From: Lactuca virosa
Lineage: Eukaryota; Streptophyta; Magnoliopsida; Asterales; Asteraceae
Reading direction: 5' to 3'
Length of the DNA stretch: 64,000 nucleotides
NCBI GenBank assembly: GCA_928212115.1
Contig: CAKMRJ010005634.1
Coordinates: 263,199,336 to 263,263,335 of the forward strand
Shown: positions 44,345 to 55,290 of the stretch, piece after piece
Position numbering within the stretch: position 1 is the stretch's first letter
Layout: each line of letters starts with the position of its first letter
Notes under the pieces: model-generated
Told to the model about the DNA's origin: nothing
The model's input: only the letters and a program-made list of their open reading frames with translations
Databases searched by the model: none
Position numbers and translations under genes: made by a program

Positions 44345-44935
44345 TTTTACTATAGTTGTTTGTTTGCGGATTATGTGGTAGTTAATTGGATTTTTAGGTG
44401 GTTATTTGTTTTCGTAGTTTTTGATATTTATTTCCTTGCAGATTTTTTGAAATGGGTTTTTACTTCGTTTATTGAATTAATAATTTTTAGTTTATAAATT
44501 TAGTTTCTTTGTTTGACTATTTTTTTATATTATTTATTTTGTTCTTTCTATTTATAGGATATTTACGTTGTGGTATATTAATTAAAACAAATATTTTACC
44601 AAAGAAAAAAATAAAATATTATTTAAATATTAACTAATCAATATGCATTTATCCAATTATTTAAGAAAAAAAACTATTGAAACCCTTAAAGAAATATATA
44701 CCGAAAAAAAATTAATGAAACTTGAAACAAATACATATTGCATAAGGCAAACAAGCCTCGAAAAGATAACATGAAAAACAAAAACCGATAAAACATTACT
44801 TAAAGTATTGAAAAAAAAACTATATAATTTAATGCAAATATCAATTTCATAAATAAAAATTTAGTTCAACTCAATCAATGTTCGAGTAATACGGTTATAA
44901 GTATTGTATATAACAATCGTTTTTCATTAAGTTGT
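44345..44935. other. AT-rich spacer between RPA-like gene and Helitron protein
   Basis: No gene and no long repeat seen. A-rich strings at 44670-44860. Confidence 0.5.
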
Positions 44936-44938
44936 GTT

Positions 44939-46947
44939 ATGAAAAAAAATCAATTTATATATTATTATTTTTACGTTTTTACAGTTGGCATGGTGATTGT
45001 AGACAAGGAAAATAGGCCTAATGATGTCATTCGACTAGACGTAAATGCACATAAAGGTACGTCTGATATGTGCAACATGATTATTACTTTAATTTTACGA
45101 ATAATTCATCAGAAACAAAAAATGCAGAAAAAAGAAAAAAGAAAAGCATATAACAAGACGTCTTATGAACGACGAAAGGAGAATAACAAGATTAGACGAA
45201 TAGCCGATGGAGAGGTAAGTAGACAAAACGTGACACGATGTGACAAATTTGTGTACAGCCGAGGGGACCCTAACGGATATTACAAATAAAACTCCTACAA
45301 GTGTATTGGATGCTGCTCAAAGGAGGTCGATTCAGAACAGAAAGGCCTATCAACGACGAAAGGAGCGAAACTTAGCGACAACGCCTAAAGAAATTCTACA
45401 GGAGGATCCATATGACTTTGTTTATAATGGTATCCCTAAAGAACATCGTGTGTTGAAGGGGCAAAAAGCATGTGTTCATTGTGGAGCAAAACGATTCCAA
45501 TTTGAATTCCCTACCTTTTGTTGCATGGGTGGTAAAACAAAGTTGGCACATTCCTCTATCCCAGAAGAATTACTCGAACTCTTCACATCTCGAAACGAAT
45601 TAGGCAAGACCTTTAGACACATGATACGAGCATACAACAACAACTTTTCATTTGCATCAATAGGCGTGAATGTGGATAAAACAATGACAAATATGACATC
45701 TGGAGTATACACTTTTTGTGTGAATGGAGGAATATATCATAGAATCGATCAGTTAATCCCAAGGGATGGAAAACCTCGGTACTTACAGTTGTATTTTTAT
45801 GATGCTGATTATGGGATGTCACATAGACTCAAATGGAAGAATATTGATAAACAAATTGCTCAAAAGTTGATCCGTGTTCTTGCCACAAACCCATACGTGC
45901 AAATATTTCGAAGACTTTCTGATCTAGGTCCGCTTGACAATTACAGAGTCACTTTGAATGCATCAGTAGAACTTGACCAAAGGGTATACAACAGACCGAC
46001 CACATCCGAGGTACCATAATAATTATTGTCTATTAATTATAAAATAAATATATCATGTATGACATACAAATGTATATATTACACACTATATTTAATCATA
46101 TCGTTTCCATAATAAAAATTCTAGGTCGCTGGTATTTGGATTGAAGGTAACGACAACATAGTCGCATATAGACGAAGTATTATCGTGTATGGCAGATCCG
46201 ACAAACCACGAACAATTCAATCTTACTGGGGATGTTATGATCCATTGTGTTATCCTTTATTTTTTCCTAATGGTGAGTCTGGATGGCATTCTAATATCCC
46301 AAGACATGGATTTCCCATCAATAATATTATTAACGACGACGATGACATCCATGATGATTTAGGAGGTACACATATCCTAACTTTTTAAATTTTAGTTAAA
46401 TTTACAAAGATTACATGTTTGTATAAATCATTAATTTTTTTTTTCACGACATCAACATTGTGTAGACTCTAATACAAAAGGAGGGCGGAATACTGTAAGT
46501 ATGCGAGAGTACTATTGCTATAAGTTTCAAATCCGGTCAAATTATAATGTAATTTTGTTGGGAGGGAGATTACTACAACAGTTTGTAGTAGATATCTACA
46601 TCAAGCTTGAGACTTCACGTTTGGAGTTTTGTAGAAAAAACCAGTCAAAAATAAGAGCAGATTTATACCAAGGTGTTGTGGACTGTGTTAATGCCGGTGA
46701 GGTTCGATCGAATATGATAGGGCAACGTGTTGTGTTGCCTGCAAGTTTCATCGGAGGCCCACGTGACATGCGGCGACGATTTCTTGATGCCATGACTTTA
46801 GTTCAAGATGACGGGAAGCCTGACATATTTCTTACAATGACATGCAATCCAAACTGGCCGGAAATAAAAGATGAGTTACTCCCTTGGCAGACAGCTCAAG
46901 ATCGACCGGACCTTGTGTCAAACAAACATAGGGATGGTCCGAGTTAA
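44939..46947 (+). pseudogene. Helitron Rep/helicase-type protein, N-terminal part only
   Basis: The 45240-46019 frame encodes RRSIQNRKAYQRRKERNL, a zinc cluster CVHCGAKRFQFEFPTFCC and FRHMIRAYNNNFSFASIGVN...GVYTFCVNGGIYHRIDQLIP, a typical Helitron N-terminus. GTACCATA at about 46010 and TTCTAG before 46124 delimit an intron. Exon 2 gives WIEGNDNIVAYRRSIIVYGR and YWGCYDPLCYPLFFPNGESG. After another intron, 46501-46947 carries SMREYYCYKFQIRSN, MIGQRVVLPASFIGGPRDMR and IFLTMTCNPNWPEIKDELLP (Helitron_like_N). The frame stops after TAQDRPDLVSNKHRDGPS, before the Rep HUH motif and the PIF1 helicase, so transposition enzymes are missing. A related coding piece lies upstream at 44939-45289. Confidence 0.88.
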
Positions 46948-49140
46948 TTTTTGAAAATAGGGACTAAACACGCTTTCTGGCATGTGCACGAGGGACGAAT
47001 GGTGTAATTTACCCAAAAAACAATTATAACATAGTTCAGTAATAAATACCATAGTTTAAAATTCAAAATAAACATAGGAGAAAACTAAAATAGTTCAGTA
47101 ATAAATGTATTATAGCTAAAAAATATAAAATCTAAGCTATGATAGTAGTCATACTTAAGTATGGAGTGGAAAAGAAGTGCCTCACGTCTGAAACATTCAT
47201 CACAAATGATAATCATTGGTTCTTATGCATTCTTTTCCTCAACTGTTCTAGTCATATACACCATGCCCTTAATAATCCTTCAATAAGGAAGGAGACTATT
47301 CCATGATCCAACAGAACAATACATGTATTTACATGCAAAAAAAATCAAAAACATAAAAAATAAAAACATAAAATACTCGTATTTTTACTGTATCTATTAG
47401 ATTTTATGCTAGTAAGTAGAAACTCTCCATCATTTCCCCTGCAACCTTTACCTAACCACTATTTCTAGGGTTATTAAACAACAAACATTATTTTAAAGAT
47501 TTATTAACACATTAGGTAGCATCATTATAGAAATATTGAAAAGTTTTGTGTAGGAAAAACTTAAATGAAATAGCAACGAACTTCCCTTGATTTTACAAAA
47601 AAAAATTAATGAACTTTAATTTTTATCCAGAATAACAATATAAAACATTAATTTACTAATAACAACATCTTACTTTCTAGTAATTGGGATTGTTGCTATG
47701 GCTTAGTTTGTAATTTTGGAGCTGTGTTGGTTTGGTCACTTGATGCATTTGGATCCGAGTGATGTTACCTCATAAATCTTCAATTCCTATTGATCTGTGT
47801 TGACAATCATGCTCTTTAGATCCTCACGCCAGCGCAACCACTTAGTGTCGCCACATTGAAGGTGAAATGATTTGAATTATTTTATAGTATTCACAAAAAT
47901 GATGTTCCATTAGTCTCGTCTCGCAGTTTAAATGTGGTACTTACACGCCCTGCCTCATGCCCCTCTTCTTTCATCTGAAGCACATGCCCAAATTTAGACC
48001 ACCTGAGGTGCCTCCTCAACTGATAAAACTGCAAAGTTATATGGAAGATAAGTTGTAATTTATATCAAAATCTTAGATGTCATACTAAGATATTACACTG
48101 AGTAGTTATTAAACACATCATGGTTATCAAACAATAAGACAAAATGTTAAAAACCAAACCAAAAAATTTGTTTCAAACCGAATTGCTACCATCAATTTTT
48201 ATCATCCTACATTTTACCGTGCCCGCTTAAAATTCCCACATTGTCCAAAGGTCAAAGGTTAACATTTTTAGCATCACTTTTTTCTCTACTCTTTCTTATT
48301 AAGAACATTATTAAAATTTGTAGCTACCTCATGGAAAACTAAATTGCTTAGTCATAAACCAAATTTATTTCACCCTCCATATGGTAACCGTTTACACCAT
48401 ATTTATACCTACAGAGAAAAGCTAACAAATTGACTATTCCATAGTAGATTGGATAGAAAACTGCAACCTTTTACAGCAGATTCGCCTGCCAAATACCCAA
48501 AAATGTATCATGTAACAATAAGAAGATTACTTTGCTACAGCGCAAAAGAACAAAAAGTCAAAGTTCAAATTACTTCAATTGAAAAAGAGAAACAGAAAAA
48601 GGAGATGGACTGATCAGTTGCCAATACCAAAATTTCCAAATCAATTACCACCCGTTTAGCATATGCACGGTTAAAGATATTGAAAGAGAGAGAACAAAAT
48701 ACATGTACAGTAATAATGAATTAGAATAACGATAACCTTTAGTTTACTTTCTACTTTACCAGTAACTTCTAGAGAAGATTGGGTGTGCAACAGGTTTGAA
48801 GACTGAAGTAACTTATTGATTATAATAATATATATTTTGGTTCAAACATTTAAGCAAACACCAAATCTGCATAAAAAGTAAAAGTAATTAAGTCATAAAA
48901 TATTAATAGTTCCATGAAAAGGTGTGAGAGAGGGTAAAAGGGCGCATAAAATCGTCCAAAAAAAGGAGTTGGTGTACATCAAACAGGTAAGGGTGGTTGC
49001 AAAAAGAAGACTTGCCTTTGAATTATGTCTACGACGCACAAACTGCACTCCTTTAATTTGTAAACATAAAAAGTTCCAGGAATCAATTGAGGAAGAGATA
49101 GAAATGGCGAAAGATGAAGAAGGTAAACGAAGGGATTACT
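46948..49140. other. Non-coding region after the Helitron relic
   Basis: No confident gene. On the minus strand, exon-like pieces with splice-like borders occur at about 47938-48030 (after TTTGCAG: FYQLRRHLRWSKFGHVLQMK, ending before GTGTAAGT) and about 47798-47862 (QCGDTKWLRWREDLKSMIVN). They may be parts of a captured host gene fragment. I cannot assign them. The rest is AT-rich intergenic DNA with no long repeat. Confidence 0.4.
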
Positions 49141-49142
49141 TG

Positions 49143-49144
<2 letters not shown>

Positions 49145-49180
<36 letters not shown>

Positions 49181-49182
49181 AG
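49145..49182. repeat. (GA)n microsatellite
   Basis: About 36 bp of GA repeats, giving spurious RERERE translations. Confidence 0.95.
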
Positions 49183-49263
49183 AGATAAGGGAAACATGAG
49201 GCGGCGATATGGGGGGAGCAAAACCAAGCAAGACGTTACAAAATTACAAAAAAAATACAAACC

Positions 49264-49764
49264 CTATATTACAAAATCGAAATGAAAATTAAACATTATA
49301 AACCATAGATTATAAAAATTGTAAAACAAAAATATGAAATTGTACATACCATATACAGAATAAAGATGAAGTGAAGAGGAAAAAGGAAGAAAAAGCAAGA
49401 GAAGAAATAAAGAATCCATAGAAGAAGAAACAAACCTTGAAAGTATAAGCGTGAAGGGCAGACGTGAATTCTCATGTCTCACCCATCTCTCCGGCTTCCA
49501 ATTACTGTTGGTAAGGATGGGGTACTCGGCTAAAAAAGAAGACAATTCTGGGGAAGATAAGAGTGTGTACACGTAAATTGATTGGAGAATAGAGGAGTTG
49601 GAAAGTGCAGCGATCATGAGAATCTCACGAACCCATATCAAAAAATATGCTATGTCGGCTCCCAGAAACAATTGTTTAGGAATCGCAGGAAAATACGAAG
49701 AAATCATGTGGGTACCTGATCTTGAGCTCTTGGTAGTGGATTGAGAAATTAAACTGATACCCAA
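49264..49764 (-). other. Unassigned 166-codon open frame
   Basis: The frame opens MGISLISQSTTKSSRSGTHM and contains hydrophobic stretches at residues 32-55 and 118-150. No domain or homology is recognised. AT-rich codons and a low-complexity, Phe/Leu-rich C-terminus suggest it may be chance. It is reported only because it is the longest frame in this gap; another, 49676-49882, overlaps it. Not called as a gene. Confidence 0.2.
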
Positions 49765-49904
49765 TTGACTTTAGGTCAGTATTATCTAATTTTGGGCGAG
49801 TTATCTGCAATGAAGGAGAGGTGTCAATTAAAAGGGATCCAAGAGTGGCACGCAGCATTGGGAGAAACGACACCGCCACCAAGGAAAACCCAATAATAGT
49901 ACGA

Positions 49905-50268
49905 ACGAAAGAATTACACTTGGATAGTCCGTACGAAAAATAACATAGGATAGTTGCAATGAAAAATTAGCACATAGATAGTCGGCACGAGAAATTAACA
50001 TAAAGATAGACCGATCGCTAAAATAACACGGAGATAGTCTGAGTGAAAAAAAATTACATAGGGATAATCTGACCGAAAAATATAACACAAAGATAGTCTA
50101 AACGAAATAAAAAACCTGATAATAGTACGAACGAAAAAATAACATATGGATAGTCCGAACGAAAAATAATAACTTAAAGATATTCGGAACGAAAAAAATA
50201 AACATTGATAGTTCGAACTAAAAAAATAAAACAGAGATACTCGGATCGATATACATGGATAGTCATAA
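49905..50268. repeat. Degenerate minisatellite of ~30-36 bp units
   Basis: Around ten degenerate units of the pattern GATAGTC(C/T)G(A/T)ACGAAAAA(T)AACA(T)A. The left edge of the LINE relic (50271) falls at the end of this array. Confidence 0.8.
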
Positions 50269-50498
50269 TTTTTTTTTCTGGAATGACAGGAATTTTATTA
50301 AAAAACTAGCAAGAAACTAGAAAAAATATATCATAACATATTACAAGCTAGAAGAGGGTTATGTAACCAATAAGTCCAACCTATTTTAGCTTTACTACAC
50401 CTATTGGAAATCCAAAAAAAAAAACTATCTATCACCTCATCAAAAAGAACCGATTTCCTAGGCAAAGCCGATCCAAAAATAACGGAATTACGAAAATT

Positions 50499-50947
50499 CT
50501 ATAAACACCATAAAGTGGTCAAAATTACCGCATCAAAAGCTTGACCTTTTCCACCTCTAAGGGAAATAGAATTCGACCACGATAAGAGGGAATTAATCAA
50601 AAAATGTTGAGGAGACTGAACACCCCACCAAATAGCAACACAGGTCCATATCTCAATCGACTGGCTACAACCTACAAAAAGGTGATCAATAGTTTCAACA
50701 ACAGTGGAGCAGACAGGGCAAAAAATCGAGTCAACCGTAATGTCTCGGTGAGAAAGTCTCTCTCTAGTAGGAATACTATGTAACCACAATCTCCAAATGA
50801 AAATGTTTAACTTGATAGACACCCAATTATTCCATCTAGTTTCACATCCCCCCATGAACAACATCCCATTATCCAAAAAAACTCGAGCTGAAGAGACAAA
50901 GAAAGAATCAGATACATCAATAGTCCACCCCAAACGGTATGGTCTCG
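50499..50947 (-). pseudogene. LINE C-terminal zinc-binding domain (zf-RVT)
   Basis: The frame includes WVSIKLNIFIWRLWLHSIPT, RERLSHRDITVDSIFCPVCS and VETIDHLFVGCSQSIEIWTC, giving C-x2-C...H-x4-C, followed by a Trp-rich WWGVQSPQHFL block. This is the reverse-transcriptase-associated zinc-binding domain of plant L1-type LINEs. It starts at the insertion point (50948) and continues in the upstream piece. It would bind the element's RNA; it is not functional alone. Confidence 0.88.
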
Positions 50948-53900
50948 ACTGATGTGACAACCGGCAAGTTTGTGGTCAAGTCAAAGTCAATTCAAGGTCA
51001 ACGGGGTAACTGGTCAACTCACCTAGTGCTTATATGTTAGGAATTACTTTATGTTTTCTAATGTATGACTATAAATCTTAATGCAAGGTGACACTTGAAG
51101 GTTTCAAATGTTCGAATTTAAAACCCTAATCTGATTGAGGATAGAATAAGTACTAGCTCTATAAAACATTAGTAAGTGACCTTCGGGGGGTATAACACTC
51201 AAATGGGATGTAACTAAGTCTACGACCTTTGAACTACGAAGAAAAACATTAATAAAGGCCCCCGACAAAGTCTCCCTCAATCTCTCCCACTGTATCTCTC
51301 TCTCTGTCACACCCCTGGATCAGACGGCGGAAACATCCGGAGGCGGGTGACTTCATTGTGCAGTATCATAACAATTGAATATAAATGAAACAGAGCAATC
51401 CAAACATCATACATTGAAATAACAAACTTACATAGTTTACATATTGTATTTGTTCTTCGAGTTACACAAAAGATACATAAGTAGAAAACTTCAAACTACA
51501 GCTAACTGATCTTGCATCAGCGTCCCTTGTTACCTGCTTACTAGATCCCTGAGAATACAAGTCGTTTTGAAAAGCGTCACTAAAAAGTTGTGTTGAGTTC
51601 ATAAGCATTTTTGTATAAATCGTTTACACTTGTTTAGAATCGTTCTCGTTGTACTTTCAGAAAATCAAATATTTTCTATGAAATCGTTTGGAGTCTTGCC
51701 TTGAAAATCATGGATATATGTGTGCATGTCATTACTTTTGTTCATCCTTATAAGGAGTGATCTTTGAAAAGTATTGTAATTTGTAGAAACGAGTTGTGTC
51801 CGAGAATAGTTCTTTTGAATAGTAAAAATCATCCGTTTCCAGAAAAATCTCTTATTTTCAAAAAGGAAATATGGTTGAAAATCTTGTTCCTCTTATCGAG
51901 TAAAATTGAATGTGCGTTCTAGTTTATCGTTATCGAAATCGTAGAAAAATAGTTCTCTCCAGAAAATCCTATATTTTCTACTATAAAATATTCATAAGTT
52001 CTAGTTTATCGTTATCGAAATCGTAGAAAATCGTTTTCCGCAGAAAATCCCATATTTTCTGCTATAAAATAATCGTAAGTTCTAGTTTCCAACTATGTAT
52101 ATGTGTGGGTTAATTTATCGTTTTCAAAATCGTTTACAAACGTTTTCCATAGAGTCCTACGCTTTTTAATTTGTAAAAATAGTAGTATTACGACTCTATA
52201 CTTGTAGGAGAAAGATCAACATGGCAATTGTGGACATTCTACGCGATGAAAAAGGACAGTCAACGCAAACAAATGCGGACCATCACTTATCATGTATAGG
52301 ACGATCAACACAACGTGCCAAAAATTTATTTATGAGGTTTTCCTTACATAAATTTCTAGATCTGACATAACATATTCTAGTGAGTCGTTATAACCATACT
52401 AATCTGACGAAGTGCTTGTTTTGGAGTTTCTCAGGCGCCCTCGGTTTGGAAAAGACATTTGTCACCCTAGACTGGCCTGTCTAGCTGTAGCGAACAACGA
52501 AGGTGCGGGGTGTCAACCCCGTATAGATCTATACACAAATTCCGCTCTCCCTCCAGGAGACTCTGGCATAACTCCTTACAGGACTTAGACGTACACTAAT
52601 ATTTTTATATTTATGTACTTTTGAGATTTGTCTGACTAGAATATTAACAACCTTTTGAGCAATCGTGAGAGATCCATTATTTGTTAGATAAATAATGAAA
52701 TTCGTACTTGTTGAATAAAAATATCGTTCTCGTTCCATATCGTGATTGTGTCGTTAACTAGGTGCTCGTGTTCGTTCCTTTTCGTTTTTGAAAAATAAGT
52801 CATTTTAGTCAAGAGAAAAAGTGTCAAGTTATAATTTGTATAAATTTATACCTGCCGGTTAAGACACGCGTTTTCTGTTTTATGACATATAGAACATTAC
52901 TTATGTTGTTGGAGGTTTTACGACAGCAGTTTATGACATGCAAATATTTCTGTCATAAAGGCTCTATTTGTGTATTTTCTTGACGCAAACTTTTATATCA
53001 AATATTTATAAAATACCCCCTGATAGTTTGCAAATAGTTCACAAAGTTTTCATTTTCGAAAATTACTAGAAGTGGTGTCCACTAATCAAGATCCCTATTA
53101 TAACTTTTAGCTCTAGACATGAAAGCATAGATAAAGGGGTTAAGTTGGACACACCCAATAGTTGGGAGGCTCTTTTGTATAAAGTATCCTCTGTTCCTTG
53201 TGAAATTTAGAAATCCTTCGTTCATGAGTATATTACTAAATAATAATTTAATAACTTCACCCACCCCACAAACATACGTATATAGGCAATGATTAAGAAT
53301 CTAGGCAGATTTGACTTGTACTCTCCCCCCCCCAAAACACTATTAAAAAATGAAAAGGTGGGTATGAAGCTTACCTTGAGTTAGTTGAGGTGAGGAACTT
53401 CCCTGGGAGGGATGCTTCCCTAAGGATGATCATCACATATTATTATGAATAAAATAATATGGATTCATCTCGAAATATAATAAAATATTAGGTGAGTGGA
53501 GGAGTTTACCTTTCAACTTCAAGGAGAAATTGAGAATATTTTCCCTTCCAGCAAGATCATTGTTCTTGTCTTAAAGATGAGTTTTGAGGGAAAATGGGAA
53601 GAGTGAGAGAGAAAGTGGAGTCTAAACTCCTTTACTGTCGTGGTTTTGGAGTATAAAAAAAGGAAGGGAATCTTTGATGCATGGGGATCTGGTGGTCCAT
53701 GAATGGATATTTGGTGGGTAAAGCATGGAATACTGTGATTTGCATGGGAAATGAGGAATTTCATCAAATCACAAAGTCAATCCCTTTGTCCTTTTCTTGA
53801 TTTAGGATAAGGTTTTCCTAAATCCCAACCATTTATTTTTATGAAGAATATGCTTAAAATAATTAATTTTAGCATAAAATATGGGTCTAAGGGGTTTAGG

Positions 53901-54429
53901 ATAGGAAAAATACTAGTTTAGTGTAATTTCTGGCGTCAAAATGCCTTAAAATGGTGAAAAAGTCCGAAAATAATGAAAATCCGGAGTGGGATGGGGTGGG
54001 GGTTGGTTCCTGCGAGGGTCCGAAGTCAAACTCCTCATTCCGGAGTCATTCTTCCACTTCCGGAGCAAAGGAGTAAAATTTCCAAAGCTATAGATAAATT
54101 CTGGAGTCATTAGGCGGAATTCCGAAGCATTCTCTTCAGTTCCGGAGGGCTCTTCTCGGATCCGGGGTCACTTCTCGGATCCGGGGTCAGGAGGTGAAGT
54201 CCGGAAGTCTGATCCGGATATGCGAAGTCGGCTCCTAATTCCGAAACGGCGCGAGGCGAGGCAAGAAGCTTCCGGAGCTGCGAGATTGTCCGGATGGGAG
54301 GAGAGGATCCGAAGCTAGGAGGGTTCCGAAGATGCGGCTCCTCTTGGTTTCTTAGAAGGTGTCCGGACTAAGAGGGTTCCGGACCAAGAGGGTCCTTTTG
54401 AGTTTCCTCTACCGGTTTTAAGCTGTTTT

Positions 54430-54910
54430 CGACTATGGAAGGTGCTTAGAGAGATTTGAGATACATGGAGAGATTTAGGAGAGATTTCACATACTTGGAG
54501 AGATTTCGCACATGGGAGAGATTTGAGAGAGATTTCACATACTTGGAGAGATTTGGGAGAGATTTCACATTCTTGGAGAAGATTTTGGAGAGATTCGATA
54601 TAACTTGGAGAGATTTCACATCTTGGAGAGATTTGGAGAGATTTCACATTCTTGGAGAGATTTTGGAGAGATTCGATATACTTGGAGAGATGTCACATAC
54701 TTGGAGAGATTTGGGAGAGATTTCACATTCTTGGAGAGATTTTGGAGAGATTCGATATACTTGGAGAGATTTCACATACTTGGAGAGATTTAGGAGAGAT
54801 TTCACATACTTGGAGAGATTTGGGAGAGATTTCACGTTCTTGGAGAGATTTGGGAGAGATCGATATACTTGAAGAGATTTGGGAGAGATTTCTCACACTT
54901 GGAGAAATTT
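54430..54910. repeat. GGAGAGATTT tandem array (left side of the palindrome)
   Basis: Fifteen or more units of about 29 bp around CTTGGAGAGATTT(G)GGAGAGATTTCACAT. Open frames translate it as YLERFGRDF repeats; these are artefacts of the repeat. The inverse array is at 55030-55290. Confidence 0.9.
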
Positions 54911-55029
54911 GCATTCTACCACTACATGGCTCTTAGGAACTCATATAGTACACTTAGAAGTGTTAGCACAAGTCTCTCAATAGTCCTTGCTTACTTGAGG
55001 ACGGAATTTTCTAGCCAAAAAGGCTAGTT

Positions 55030-55290
55030 GTGAAACTCTCCAAAATCTCTCCAAGAATATGAAGTCTCTCAAAAATCTCTCCAAGAATATGAAGTCTCTC
55101 CCAAATCTCTCCAAGAATATCAAATCTCTCCAAGTATATGAAATCTCTCCTAAATCTCTCCAAGAATATCAAATCTCTCCCAAATCTCTCCAAGTATATG
55201 AAATCTCTCACAAATCTCTCCAAGAATATGAAATATCTCCCAAATCTCTCCAAGTATGTGAAATATCTCCCAAATCTCTCTATGTACCTT
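55030..55290. repeat. AAATCTCTCCAAG tandem array (right side of the palindrome)
   Basis: About nine units of a 29-bp motif, the inverse of the left array. Translations such as SLQVYEISPKSLQ are artefacts. Confidence 0.9.

Noticed and set aside
48924..49199. Basic plus-strand ORF ending in RERERE
   Set aside because: The C-terminus comes from a (GA)n tract and no homology is recognised.
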